Counted from the first letter of the stretch, positions 1-7,405 are shown. The stretch: 18,492 nt of DNA from Methanomassiliicoccaceae archaeon UBA404 (GCA_002498605.1 DAHY01000012.1:1-18492); one strand, 5' to 3'. Notes: generated by a model not told the origin, from the sequence alone. A program made the numbers and translations.

Positions 1-10
1 TCTCGACCAC
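1..10 (-). CDS. rpl24e: Probable 50S ribosomal protein L24e, first codons only
   Basis: Just past the rps28e stop, on the same strand, a GAGGTGA Shine-Dalgarno (positions 18-24, overlapping that stop) is followed four bases later by GTG GTC GAG, i.e. fMet-Val-Glu, before the window ends. Archaeal L24e is the usual next gene after L7Ae and S28e and often begins Met-Val-Glu. The start signal is visible in the sequence; the product name rests on gene order alone. Only three codons are present, so the identity is tentative. Confidence 0.4.
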
Positions 11-14
11 TGTA

Positions 15-227
15 TCACCTCGTTCCGAGTTTTCTGGCTTCTCTTGAAGTTTCCCTCAGCATAAGCGTGTCGCCCATTCTGACGGGACCCATAATATTTC
101 TGGTGATTATCCTTCCCTTGTCCCTTCCGTCCAATACACGGACTTTAACCTGGGTGGCCTCACCGGTCATCCCGGTGCGGCCGATAATTTCTACGACCTC
201 CGCAGGGATGCTGTCAGTGTTAACCAT
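15..227 (-). CDS. rps28e: 30S ribosomal protein S28e
   Basis: This is a 70-residue small-subunit protein of the archaeal/eukaryotic type (S28e, eS28), complete and of normal length. It has the family's OB-fold pattern: the central VKVRVLDGRDKGRIITRNIMGPVRMGD segment (residues about 28-54) and the closing LRETSREARKLGTR. In the ribosome it lies near the mRNA exit channel and the platform. The ATG at 227 is preceded by GGTGA five bases upstream and lies 11 bases after the rpl7ae stop, so the two genes are co-transcribed. The TGA stop falls inside the Shine-Dalgarno of the next gene, which suggests translational coupling. Identification is secure. Confidence 0.96.
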   Translation of the reverse strand: MVNTDSIPAEVVEIIGRTGMTGEATQVKVRVLDGRDKGRIITRNIMGPVRMGDTLMLRETSREARKLGTR

Positions 228-238
228 TTAAATCACCA

Positions 239-604
239 TCAGTTTTTGAGCGCTTCGGCAGCTTTTGCAACGTCTTCACAGAGCTGTTTACCCTTTCCGA
301 CATCGATCACCGCAATGGAAGCGGTGGGTTTCTCGAGTCCGATAGCGTTGCCGAGTTCGGCTTTGCTGGGAACGTAAACGTATGCAACACCCCTTTCTTC
401 ACAGAGTGCGGGAATGTGTGCGAGAATCTCCGGAGGAGTTACGTCAACGGCCATGATGACCATTGCGGCATCTCCGCGTTCGACTGCTTTTGTAACTTCA
501 TTTGTTCCTTTCTTGACTTTGCCGCTGTCTCTTGCGATTTCCGCAAGCTGATATGCTTTGTCAGAAAGATCTTTCGGTGTCTCAAATTTAACGAATATAG
601 ACAT
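239..604 (-). CDS. rpl7ae: 50S ribosomal protein L7Ae
   Basis: This is a 121-residue L7Ae, the archaeal kink-turn RNA-binding protein that serves in the large ribosomal subunit and also in box C/D and H/ACA RNPs and RNase P. The RNA-recognition segment GTNEVTKAVERG is at about residues 33-44, and the C-terminal half (YVYVPSKAELGNAIG) is typical. Two in-frame ATGs exist, at 610 and 604. I chose 604 because the GAGGT Shine-Dalgarno (611-615) directly abuts the first ATG but lies six bases from the second, and because archaeal L7Ae usually begins Met-Ser-x-Phe/Tyr-Val-Lys-Phe. It is the first gene of the L7Ae-S28e-(L24e) operon. A possible kink-turn lies in its leader and could be an autoregulatory target. 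Confidence 0.96.
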   Translation of the reverse strand: MSIFVKFETPKDLSDKAYQLAEIARDSGKVKKGTNEVTKAVERGDAAMVIMAVDVTPPEILAHIPALCEERGVAYVYVPSKAELGNAIGLEKPTASIAVIDVGKGKQLCEDVAKAAEALKN

Positions 605-615
605 TTTCATACCTC

Positions 616-639
616 TTTCAGGTCAATGACCTTCATCAA
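616..639 (-). promoter_or_regulatory. Candidate kink-turn in the rpl7ae leader (possible L7Ae autoregulation)
   Basis: Read on the minus strand, the arms AGGUC (628-632) and GACCU (620-624) pair around a three-base AUU loop. The stem is flanked directly by GA on both sides (633-634 and 618-619). That can form the tandem sheared G-A pairs of a kink-turn, with GAU (635-637) as the three-base bulge. The outer stem is weak: only two U-A pairs (638-639 with 616-617) are visible. The element abuts the GAGGT ribosome-binding site. L7Ae binding to a kink-turn in its own leader is documented in Sulfolobus; its presence here is inference from sequence. Confidence 0.4.
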
Positions 640-676
640 TCATCGGCTCATGAGAGCAAACTTGCTATTGTCTGCT

Positions 677-684
677 TATATAAA
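677..684 (-). promoter_or_regulatory. TATA box of the ribosomal protein operon
   Basis: The minus strand reads TTTATATA here, a close match to the archaeal TATA box. Initiation about 26 bases downstream would fall near 650-655. That leaves a leader of roughly 50 bases before the rpl7ae start, long enough to hold the candidate kink-turn and a Shine-Dalgarno. Confidence 0.6.
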
Positions 685-697
685 TTAATTATCGTAG

Positions 698-1354
698 TTA
701 ACGGTCTTGACCCGAATGCGCGGCCAACTTAACCAGCTTGGGATGCAGTTTGAACGACTCGACCACATTGTATTCGGGATATTTCTTGAGAAATACGTTT
801 ACGTACAACGCAACCAGAGTTCCGCCGAAAAGATTCGATACCATATCCCTCATTGTGTCAAAGGGACTGTATTGCATGTTTGTTCCGGCAAGCATATCAA
901 CGATTATTTCGAAAACTTCCCAGTAAACGCTGAAGGACATCATTATCAGCACTATGAACATGGCTATTCCCTTACGTCCCAGATTGACTTTCCGGTCCGC
1001 ACTGTTTATTGTCATCAGTGCATAGAAAACACAAAGACCCACAACAACCGAGGATATCGTATGTGTAACGGAATCGTACCATGAAAGATTGTCGTACTGA
1101 AGTTTCAGCACACCGTATCCGTGCAGGACTATCGCCAGTTCGATTGCCACAACGAAAGCCAGCGGTAATGTCATGACGTTCATACGGCGGAACAGCATGG
1201 GAACCAAACAGAAAAATGCCGTGAATATGCCGGTATTGGTCTGATATCCCGTACGGGATGGGTCATAATAAGATGCTATCGTCAGAGCCATCAGCAGTAC
1301 GAATGAAATTATGCATATTGCATCAATCAACAGGCCGTTGCGGCGTTCATTCAC
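698..1354 (-). CDS. Polytopic membrane protein, YjdF/DUF2238-like
   Basis: A 218-residue integral membrane protein with about six hydrophobic segments. The pattern YDNLSWYDSVTHTISS (residues about 87-102), WEVFE (145-149), then GTNMQYSPFDTMRDMVSNLFGG (about 157-178) resembles the YjdF/DUF2238 family (WEIFE, later D-T-M-x-D-x-x-x-N/D-x-x-G). That family's biochemical function is unknown. The open frame extends to a TTG at 1360. I chose the GTG at 1354 because a strong GGAGGTGA lies six bases before it and overlaps the TTG codon. The start overlaps the upstream gene by eight bases, so the two are probably translationally coupled. The family call rests on a few motif residues. Confidence 0.7.
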   Translation of the reverse strand: MNERRNGLLIDAICIISFVLLMALTIASYYDPSRTGYQTNTGIFTAFFCLVPMLFRRMNVMTLPLAFVVAIELAIVLHGYGVLKLQYDNLSWYDSVTHTISSVVVGLCVFYALMTINSADRKVNLGRKGIAMFIVLIMMSFSVYWEVFEIIVDMLAGTNMQYSPFDTMRDMVSNLFGGTLVALYVNVFLKKYPEYNVVESFKLHPKLVKLAAHSGQDR

Positions 1355-1958
1355 TGACAATCACCTCCGTGCTCGATATGCCTTTTCGTTTTGTCAGATG
1401 TCTTAAAACCAGTACTGCCGGAATAGACACGAATGTTGCTATCGTCGGAGGATACATAAGTTGCAGATTCATCCATATTCTCTCTTCGTTGGATACGACG
1501 CCCTGAAGTTCATAGTTGAACACGGGATATCCCGCCGCATAGAGAGAAGCAAACTGGAAGAACAGATATACGCCGGATACCGACAATGCGAACAGCAATG
1601 AAAACATCAACATCCACCGTTCGGAAAGTTTGATGCTTGTGAATCTGTCAATAAGCAATGCCAGCATGTATCCGTAAACCGCACAGATACACGTTTGTAC
1701 GGCCAATGATACAAGCCGGAAGGTTTTAGGCTGGATCTCCGCATAAATCAGAATTCCCAGAATTAACTGGATTGCCAGAATTGCGGAGACTGTCCATATA
1801 AGAATCGGGCTGTACCCGAAGTCCTCGTTCTTTCTAGGATAAAGCATCACGGCAAAGCCCACCAGAGCCACGCCGAACCACATCCAGTCGGCATCCATTG
1901 CAGATACTATGGCTACGGCGACCGTCAACAGCAAAGATACTTTCTTAGAAACGGACAT
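1347..1958 (-). CDS. Polytopic membrane protein of unknown function
   Basis: I do not recognise the family of this 203-residue protein. It has about five or six hydrophobic segments spread over residues 5-185, short basic loops (YPRKNEDF near 40; RHLTKRKG near 187) and a polar C-terminal tail. There is no catalytic motif I can name. The longest extracytoplasmic-looking loop (about residues 135-160) holds YPVFNYELQGVVSNEERIW. The gene is first in a two-gene unit with the YjdF-like protein, overlapping it by eight bases, so the two products may act together in the membrane. The ATG start has no Shine-Dalgarno, and a TTATAT element about 24 bases upstream fits a leaderless transcript. Confidence 0.75.
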   Translation of the reverse strand: MSVSKKVSLLLTVAVAIVSAMDADWMWFGVALVGFAVMLYPRKNEDFGYSPILIWTVSAILAIQLILGILIYAEIQPKTFRLVSLAVQTCICAVYGYMLALLIDRFTSIKLSERWMLMFSLLFALSVSGVYLFFQFASLYAAGYPVFNYELQGVVSNEERIWMNLQLMYPPTIATFVSIPAVLVLRHLTKRKGISSTEVIVSE

Positions 1959-1975
1959 CGTGCTGTTATTAATAT

Positions 1976-1987
1976 TTGATATAATAA
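1976..1987 (-). promoter_or_regulatory. Probable TATA element for the two-gene membrane protein unit
   Basis: The minus strand reads TTATTATATC here, centred about 24 bases before the ATG at 1958. In archaea that spacing puts initiation at or next to the start codon. The rest of the 1959-2104 gap holds only an AT-rich tract (a T-run on the plus strand around 2068-2077) with no gene in it. Confidence 0.4.
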
Positions 1988-2104
1988 CGATTCGGAAACA
2001 ATTCCGCCCTCTCCGTGTATCAAGAGCCTGTTCACAATCAGTAATTTGATTTGGGTTTTTTCATTGAATTTTTTTTAATTGAACAAACAGACCTGTAGAC
2101 GGAA

Positions 2105-3085
2105 TCACCCGATTATTCTTTTTCCGTATATCGGAAAATAACCTCCGTACAGCACATAAACCGAAACATCAGTTTCCGAATATTCCAGAGAGCCTGAAAC
2201 CTGTCCTTTCACGGTCCCTTCCTTGATACTTACGACTTCGGATCCGTACGTGACTCCGGAAGCTATCAGCAGAGACAGGTCATTATAGACTGTTGACGAA
2301 ACATCTCCGGCTATCAGGAAAAATGTTCCAGCTCCGACTTTTACCGAAGATATGGTGCATCTTCCTTCATCGTTTTGCATACCCATACCGATCATGCCCG
2401 GATATTCCGGCGACAGCGAATATTTAAGGGATGAAGAACGCAAAGAAAGACCGGAACACAACATATCGGCGGGCTGATCGGCCCGCAAGCCCCCGTTATT
2501 TATTCCGTCTATGAAAGGGAACACGACCTGCGCCGAGGAGACGGATACCGCGGATTTGCCTTCGGATACTGTGTATTTTCCGGGTACTCCTCCGGTCCAG
2601 TATACCGTGCCTCCTTTGGATGTCCATTCTGTAAATTTGTCGGAGGGATTTCCCGTGTAAACCGTATCGGGTAACGTTCCGAAGGGGACATATATGCCCA
2701 TTCCGACCGCGGACGGTGTACTCATCAAATCAGAGAGTTCGTCGGAATCGACCCGTTCATAATTACTGAATCCTTTTTGTAACAGATTCTTTTCAAATAG
2801 TGTTACCTGATAGTCGGCAGTTGAAGCACTTGCACAATACGGAACGTAGTCGGAATCTATGAATATATATAATTTAGAGACTGGAACTTCTGATTTGTTG
2901 TCAATCGCAACAACAGCGTATTCCGTGCTTATCGACGATTCGATATTGAAATCCGCACCTGTCGGGGTAACTGTTCCCTCCGCACTGTACTGTCCGGGGT
3001 ATCCGAACTGAACGGACATTCCCCCCAATATAACGAACAGCACCACTCCCACGGCGATTATGGATATCGCATCAGGCTTTTTCAA
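2105..3085 (-). CDS. Membrane-anchored exported protein paired with a GT-C glycosyltransferase
   Basis: A 326-residue protein of unknown function. A short basic start (MKKPD) and one hydrophobic helix at residues about 7-24 form a signal anchor. The rest is hydrophilic and Ser/Thr/Gly/Tyr-rich, so it should lie outside the cell. The stretch FTEWTSKGGTVYWTGGVPG near residue 155 recalls the W-x-x-x-GG-x-x-x-W-x-G pattern of glutamine-amidotransferase-like folds, but I see no catalytic triad and would not name it on that basis. Translation starts at TTG: there is no closer ATG, GGTGA sits seven bases upstream, and the TTGA overlaps the stop of the GT-C gene by four bases. That coupling suggests a shared role, perhaps as accessory or extracytoplasmic partner of the transferase. 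Confidence 0.75.
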   Translation of the reverse strand: MKKPDAISIIAVGVVLFVILGGMSVQFGYPGQYSAEGTVTPTGADFNIESSISTEYAVVAIDNKSEVPVSKLYIFIDSDYVPYCASASTADYQVTLFEKNLLQKGFSNYERVDSDELSDLMSTPSAVGMGIYVPFGTLPDTVYTGNPSDKFTEWTSKGGTVYWTGGVPGKYTVSEGKSAVSVSSAQVVFPFIDGINNGGLRADQPADMLCSGLSLRSSSLKYSLSPEYPGMIGMGMQNDEGRCTISSVKVGAGTFFLIAGDVSSTVYNDLSLLIASGVTYGSEVVSIKEGTVKGQVSGSLEYSETDVSVYVLYGGYFPIYGKRIIG

Positions 3086-4452
3086 GTATGCATCACCGCC
3101 TTTTTATCTCTTTTATGGGCTTTGTAAGCAAATAAGTATATCGAATATATGCTCAATGTTTCCGCCGCGCCCAATATTATATTGATAATAGTTCTGTTGG
3201 AAATGAATGTCATTCGCATATCCAGCCACCCGATTCCGTTTATCAGGAAATCCAGAGGAATCAGGTTTGAATATTCATACAATTGGAATAATAACGAATA
3301 ATTATGCATTGCCAGAGAATACAGGACCGCAGAAACCGATATCAGAATGTACGGTATGATGTACTTGTCGTTTCGGGTTACCGAAACATATACCAGGAAC
3401 GGCAGTATTATCATCAAATATGTTGGCGTCGGCGTCCATAGAAATATAACGGCGGAGCTCAGCATCAGAAACAGCATATATTTTGATGCGAACGCCTCGT
3501 CTTTTTCCGGCGTTTTATATATTTTCCACGAGAGAAAAATCAGGATGGGGAATGTTATGGCCTGAAGTGTGATGACCAGAGAATATCCGATCGTTGAAAT
3601 AATGTCCACTGTTTGACCGTTGTTGTTTGCACCTATCTCGCCGACCCGCGAAGAAATAAAATTAAAAGAATCCAGAACGGTTCCGTCGATTATCTGCGGA
3701 ATATATATCAGAATCGTCATCAGCAAAAAACCGGAAACCGCCGTAAGGGCGGCTTTGTTACGATTACCGGCGGTCTGTCCCTGTCTCAGAATTAATGCGA
3801 ACAATATGAATATCAGATACGCGGGGAAGAATTTGAGGAATACCGAAATGGCAAAAACCATGCCTGCAAGCGCATACTTTTGCCTTAAAATCAGAAGCAA
3901 AGTCAGTACCAGTGCGGTTACCGCTATGGTATCGAACATAGCGTGTACCGATGATGTGTAGATAACTATCGGACACAGGAACCAGAGCCCGAATGCCGCC
4001 GATGCTTTTTTGGTGTCTTTTGTATGGTCTTTTACAAGGACGTAAATCAGATATGCAGTTATTAAATCAAAAATTGTAAACAGCGTTTTTATCAGTATCG
4101 TAAAAGCGAGAGAATATGTCATTTCTCTGTAATACGGCCATTCCGAATCGGCAACAAATGTCAAAGACGGATCTAAACTGCCGAAATTAGCAATACCCAG
4201 AATGTCCGCGATATTCCCGATGCCGGCCAACATGTATCCCCATACGGGAGTGTAATAATAACCCGGAAGTCCGTAAAGCCCCTCGCCCGATCTCAGATTG
4301 GAAATTGTTACCGCCCAATGGTATATGTCGTAAGAATAAGTAAAAAGCGGAATCAGGCATGCCCGTATGACTATACCCACGATTGCAATCACTAAAACCG
4401 GATATCTGAGTATGAATGCTTTTGCTTTGACAAAAGTCGTGGGGTCGGACAC
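3082..4452 (-). CDS. GT-C fold multi-pass membrane glycosyltransferase
   Basis: A 456-residue protein with roughly ten transmembrane helices. The first extracytoplasmic loop carries YDIYHW (Asp at residue 42) followed by GEGLYGLPGYYYTPVWGY. An acidic residue in that loop plus an aromatic-rich Y-x-x-x-Y-x-P-x-W stretch is typical of GT-C enzymes of the GT87/dolichyl-phosphate-sugar mannosyltransferase type. Such enzymes use a lipid-phosphate sugar and transfer it on the outer face of the membrane. The donor and acceptor cannot be read from the sequence. The start is GTG at 4452, with a TATATT-type element about 24 bases upstream, consistent with leaderless initiation. It overlaps the downstream exported-protein gene by four bases. 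The DPM1-like gene at 8785 could supply a lipid-linked donor (inference). Confidence 0.82.
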   Translation of the reverse strand: MSDPTTFVKAKAFILRYPVLVIAIVGIVIRACLIPLFTYSYDIYHWAVTISNLRSGEGLYGLPGYYYTPVWGYMLAGIGNIADILGIANFGSLDPSLTFVADSEWPYYREMTYSLAFTILIKTLFTIFDLITAYLIYVLVKDHTKDTKKASAAFGLWFLCPIVIYTSSVHAMFDTIAVTALVLTLLLILRQKYALAGMVFAISVFLKFFPAYLIFILFALILRQGQTAGNRNKAALTAVSGFLLMTILIYIPQIIDGTVLDSFNFISSRVGEIGANNNGQTVDIISTIGYSLVITLQAITFPILIFLSWKIYKTPEKDEAFASKYMLFLMLSSAVIFLWTPTPTYLMIILPFLVYVSVTRNDKYIIPYILISVSAVLYSLAMHNYSLLFQLYEYSNLIPLDFLINGIGWLDMRMTFISNRTIINIILGAAETLSIYSIYLFAYKAHKRDKKAVMHT

Positions 4453-4464
4453 GACCCTTGAAGG

Positions 4465-4479
4465 TATATTCCGAATATA
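4465..4479. promoter_or_regulatory. 15-bp palindrome overlapping the promoter of the GT-C gene
   Basis: TATATTC-C-GAATATA is a perfect inverted repeat about one base. It lies in the divergent promoter region and overlaps the likely TATA element (minus strand, 4472-4480) of the GT-C unit. It may be an operator, or simply a symmetric TATA region. A second short palindrome, CGATATATCG, is at 4495-4504. Confidence 0.35.
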
Positions 4480-4522
4480 ACAGTTTTTGAATTTCGATAT
4501 ATCGGAGATACCTGTGTCAATG

Positions 4523-4532
4523 TTATTTATAG
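4523..4532 (+). promoter_or_regulatory. TATA box of the GT4/VTT/GT4 operon
   Basis: TTATTTATAG is centred about 23 bases before the ATG at 4551. No Shine-Dalgarno precedes that ATG, so the first gene of this operon is likely read from a leaderless transcript. Confidence 0.5.
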
Positions 4533-4550
4533 ATTAGACAATACACCGTC

Positions 4551-5723
4551 ATGCGCATTGCACTGCTTACGGACAGTTATTATCCAACAAAGGACGGGGT
4601 TGCGACCACTGTTGCAATGATGCGCAAATCTCTGGAAGAGCTGGGACATTCTGTATGGATTGTCGCTCCCGACCCCGGAAAGGATAAGCGATGCAACGAT
4701 CCCGGAGTGCTTTGGATACGATCCATTCGTCTTAAATCGTATCAAGGCTACTTTGTACCTATTTTACCGTCGTTGGACCGAGAACGCATGGAGGCCCTGA
4801 ACCTGGATATTTTACATGTTCACGGCGTTGCAACAATGGCCATAAGAGGTCTGGCACTGGCCCATATTTTGAAATTGCCGGTTGTTATGAATTTCCACAC
4901 AATGGTCAATGATGTTGTGGCAAGATATTCTCCGATAAAACTCCCGGAGGAACTGTTGGATCGGGGCATGTGGATATACTTAAGAAATATCATGAAAAGA
5001 ATGGATGCCGTAATCGTCCATACCCCTTCGATAGGCGACGAACTGTTGGACTACGTACCGGAAATAAAATTACTCAGTGTGATACCTGCGGCCATAGATA
5101 CGTCATTGTTCCGTCCCGGACGGAGCGGCGAAGATTTTCGAAAAAGGTATAATCTTGTCGGAGACAAAAAACGTGTTTTCCACATCGGACGTGTTTCTTT
5201 CGAAAAAGAAATCGACATGGCCATACGGGCCATTGCCGATGTCGATGCGGAATTGATTGTCGTAGGTAACGGACCCCAAAGAGAAGAATTGGATAGGCTG
5301 GTATCGGAATTGAAACTTGAGAACAAAGTAAAATTCCTGGGATTCATACCCGACGAGGATCTTGCATATGCATATGCCAGTGCCGATACGTTGATTTCAT
5401 GCTCGGCTTTCGAGACCCAGAGTCTGACTTTATTGGAAGCCATGTCTTCCGGGGTACCCTGCGTGTGCCGCAACGCCCGGGCATTCAAAGATATCATAAA
5501 AGAAGGAGAAAACGGATTTCTGTTTAACGGCGACGAGGATTGCGCCGAAGCCATCAAAAAAGGTCTTGTCGCCGATGAAGGCGTAAAAAATAGAGCCCGG
5601 GAATACGCTCTGGAACATTCTGGCGTGAATTTAGCCGAAAAAACCGTAGAACTGTATAACAGAATCATAGCTACCAAATACAAACCGTCGGAGAACAGTG
5701 TCCGTGAGCCTCAACATAAGTGA
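4551..5723 (+). CDS. GT4 family glycosyltransferase, diacylglycerol-glucosyltransferase-like
   Basis: A 390-residue soluble or peripheral GT-B enzyme. The N-terminal acceptor domain begins LLTDSYYPTKDGVATTV (residues 5-21), the form seen in lipid glucosyltransferases and PimB-type enzymes that act on membrane lipid acceptors. The C-terminal donor domain has HIGRVSFEKE (211-220), VVGNGPQREEL (237-247) and the E-x7-E motif (Glu288 and Glu296, in SAFETQSLTLLEAMSSGVP). A basic linker around residues 189-200 (RPGRSGEDFRKRY) is compatible with membrane association. It is the first gene of an overlapping plus-strand operon. The acceptor could be an archaeal ether lipid or a lipid-linked sugar; that is inference. 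Family membership is secure, the substrate is not. Confidence 0.88.
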   Translation: MRIALLTDSYYPTKDGVATTVAMMRKSLEELGHSVWIVAPDPGKDKRCNDPGVLWIRSIRLKSYQGYFVPILPSLDRERMEALNLDILHVHGVATMAIRGLALAHILKLPVVMNFHTMVNDVVARYSPIKLPEELLDRGMWIYLRNIMKRMDAVIVHTPSIGDELLDYVPEIKLLSVIPAAIDTSLFRPGRSGEDFRKRYNLVGDKKRVFHIGRVSFEKEIDMAIRAIADVDAELIVVGNGPQREELDRLVSELKLENKVKFLGFIPDEDLAYAYASADTLISCSAFETQSLTLLEAMSSGVPCVCRNARAFKDIIKEGENGFLFNGDEDCAEAIKKGLVADEGVKNRAREYALEHSGVNLAEKTVELYNRIIATKYKPSENSVREPQHK

Positions 5724-6303
5724 ATGGATGTTGAATATCTTCGGTCCTCACGGAGCTGTGGGCATCATAATTTTCGTAATGCTGATATTTTTTATAGATG
5801 CCGTATTGTTTCCCACACTTCCCGAGTTATTTTTTGTAATCGGTTTCATGTATATGCCGGACAGTTTTTCCTTCGGCATAGCTTTGCTGGTAGCGGCTTC
5901 GATAGGTGAAATCCTGGGGATTTCATTGCTTTACGGGATTGTCGATCGTATACGTATACCCGAAAGAATCAAAAAAGTTGTTGATAAATACGTTAATTTT
6001 CTGGTCGTCGCCGACGAGAGAATACTACTGGTAAACCGGTTTGCCCCCATGATTCCTTTTGCGGGAGCATTTATATCAATAATTGACGAATGGAGTTACA
6101 AAAAATCCATGGGATACGTAGTACTTGGATGTTATTTAAAATACGGTCTGATACTGTTATTCAGTGGATTTTTCTACTCTTTCTTCAGCTCTGATATGGC
6201 AGAAACTTTTACAATTATAATGATTATAAGCATAATTATTATAAGCCTGATGCTGTCCTTTTACAAAAAAAGGAAAACAGGAATGTTACATGAAATTCGT
6301 TGA
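5698..6303 (+). CDS. VTT/DedA-like integral membrane protein
   Basis: A 201-residue membrane protein with about five hydrophobic segments and a basic C-terminus. LFPTLPELFFVIGFM (residues about 39-53) resembles the DedA reentrant-loop pattern (FP-x-P-S-E). The later NRFAPMIPFAGAFISI followed by Y-K-K-x-x-x-Y-V-V-L-G resembles the second DedA/VTT signature (R-F-x-P-x-x-R ... G-x-x-x-W). VTT proteins are lipid transporters or scramblases, including undecaprenyl-phosphate translocases in bacteria. The start is GTG at 5698, with GGAG four bases upstream and a 26-base overlap with the preceding GT4 gene. An in-frame ATG at 5728, just after that gene's stop, is the alternative. Its place between two glycosyltransferases hints at a role in moving a lipid carrier or glycolipid across the membrane; that is inference. 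Confidence 0.72.
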   Translation: MSVSLNISEWMLNIFGPHGAVGIIIFVMLIFFIDAVLFPTLPELFFVIGFMYMPDSFSFGIALLVAASIGEILGISLLYGIVDRIRIPERIKKVVDKYVNFLVVADERILLVNRFAPMIPFAGAFISIIDEWSYKKSMGYVVLGCYLKYGLILLFSGFFYSFFSSDMAETFTIIMIISIIIISLMLSFYKKRKTGMLHEIR

Positions 6304-7366
6304 TGTAAACCCGTTCTTCTATCCCCTTAGAGGCGGGATAGAACACCGCATGCATGACACTGCGAAGCTACTGACCGAAAAAGGGCATGAAGTGACAATA
6401 CTTACGAGCAGATTACCCGGTACAGAAGCCGAGGAAATCACTGAAGACGGTTATCGGATAATCCGCTTGGAGTCCAGTTACATCAACATCTACAATCCCC
6501 CGGTGGTTTCTTCCAAAAACGTATTGGAAACTTTGGAGTCTCTGGACGCCGATATAGTGAATTACAATTATAGATGGGCGCCTTCTTATTCCAGAGATTT
6601 AAGACAGTATTCCGGGAAAAAAATATTCACCTATCATAATATGTGGGGAGAGGGTATCGGAATTGTCGGCAGACTCTCCGAGATTAATGATAACGCATTC
6701 AGAAAAACACTCAGCACTTTCGATCACATCGTCTGTGTCAGTGACTATGTTCGCAACGACTTAATTTCAAGGGGAATACCTCAGGAAGATGTTACAACCA
6801 TACCGTCCTGTCTTCCGTCATTCCCGGATATTTCCGACGAAGAGGGTGATTTTATCCTGTCGCTGGGAAGATTGGTTAAAACCAAAGGTTTGGAATATTT
6901 GGTCGATGCAATGGCGAATGTTGACGGGAAACTGATTATATGCGGTAAAGGTCCGGAAGAATCAAAACTCAGAAAACAGATTTCAAAATTGAATCTAGAT
7001 GATAAAGTGGAACTGAAGGGATATGTCTCCGAGGAAGAGAAAACTTTCCTGATGAGTCGATGTAAATTCTTCGTCATGCCTTCTTTGTTTGAGTCTCTGG
7101 GACTGGCGGCTTTGGAACTGATGTCGTATGGACGTCCTATAATAGCTTCGGATGCCAACGGCCTGCCGGACACAATCGGCGATGGGGGCGTGATTGTACC
7201 CTCCGGGGATTCGGCTGCCCTCGCGTATGCAATGAACGATTTGTTGAATGATGACGACAAAAGAATCTCTTTAAGACATGCTGCACGGGTTCAGGCACAG
7301 AAATATGACTGGAAATACCATATCGACGATTTTGAATCTTTGTTACTGAAAGTAATTAACGAGTGA
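6290..7366 (+). CDS. GT4 family glycosyltransferase
   Basis: A 358-residue GT-B glycosyltransferase. The N-terminus FYPLRGGIEHRMHDTAKLL (residues 10-28) is the glycine-rich acceptor-side loop of GT4 enzymes. The donor domain carries SLGRLVKTKG (191-200), ICGKGPEESKL (217-227) and the E-x7-E motif (Glu268 and Glu276, in PSLFESLGLAALELMSYGRP). The ATG overlaps the end of the VTT-like gene by 14 bases, with AGGAA about six bases upstream. It ends the operon and is followed by a GC-rich hairpin terminator shared with the convergent ilvE. The sugar and acceptor are not readable from sequence; mannose or glucose transfer is usual in the family. Confidence 0.88.
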   Translation: MKFVDVNPFFYPLRGGIEHRMHDTAKLLTEKGHEVTILTSRLPGTEAEEITEDGYRIIRLESSYINIYNPPVVSSKNVLETLESLDADIVNYNYRWAPSYSRDLRQYSGKKIFTYHNMWGEGIGIVGRLSEINDNAFRKTLSTFDHIVCVSDYVRNDLISRGIPQEDVTTIPSCLPSFPDISDEEGDFILSLGRLVKTKGLEYLVDAMANVDGKLIICGKGPEESKLRKQISKLNLDDKVELKGYVSEEEKTFLMSRCKFFVMPSLFESLGLAALELMSYGRPIIASDANGLPDTIGDGGVIVPSGDSAALAYAMNDLLNDDDKRISLRHAARVQAQKYDWKYHIDDFESLLLKVINE

Positions 7367-7378
7367 CAGATAAATAAG

Positions 7379-7394
7379 CCCGCCTTGCGGCGGG
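7379..7394. terminator. Bidirectional hairpin between convergent operons
   Basis: CCCGCC-TTGC-GGCGGG forms a six-base-pair GC stem with a four-base loop. It is flanked by T-containing tracts in both directions (TAAATTATTGTTTAATT on plus; TTATTTATCT on minus). It lies in the 39-base gap between the GT4 stop at 7366 and the ilvE stop at 7406, so it may end both transcripts. The flanking tracts are not pure T-runs, so it may act as a 3'-end stabiliser rather than as an intrinsic terminator. Confidence 0.6.
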
Positions 7395-7405
7395 TAAATT
7401 ATTGT

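Noticed and set aside
2040..2090. T-rich tract read as a terminator for the exported-protein gene
   Set aside because: The T-run is on the plus strand, while the adjacent genes are read from the minus strand, where it is an A-run. No hairpin precedes it.
5051..5683. Minus-strand open frame of 210 codons inside the first GT4 gene
   Set aside because: Ser/Arg-rich composition typical of the antisense of a coding strand; no motif and no start signal.
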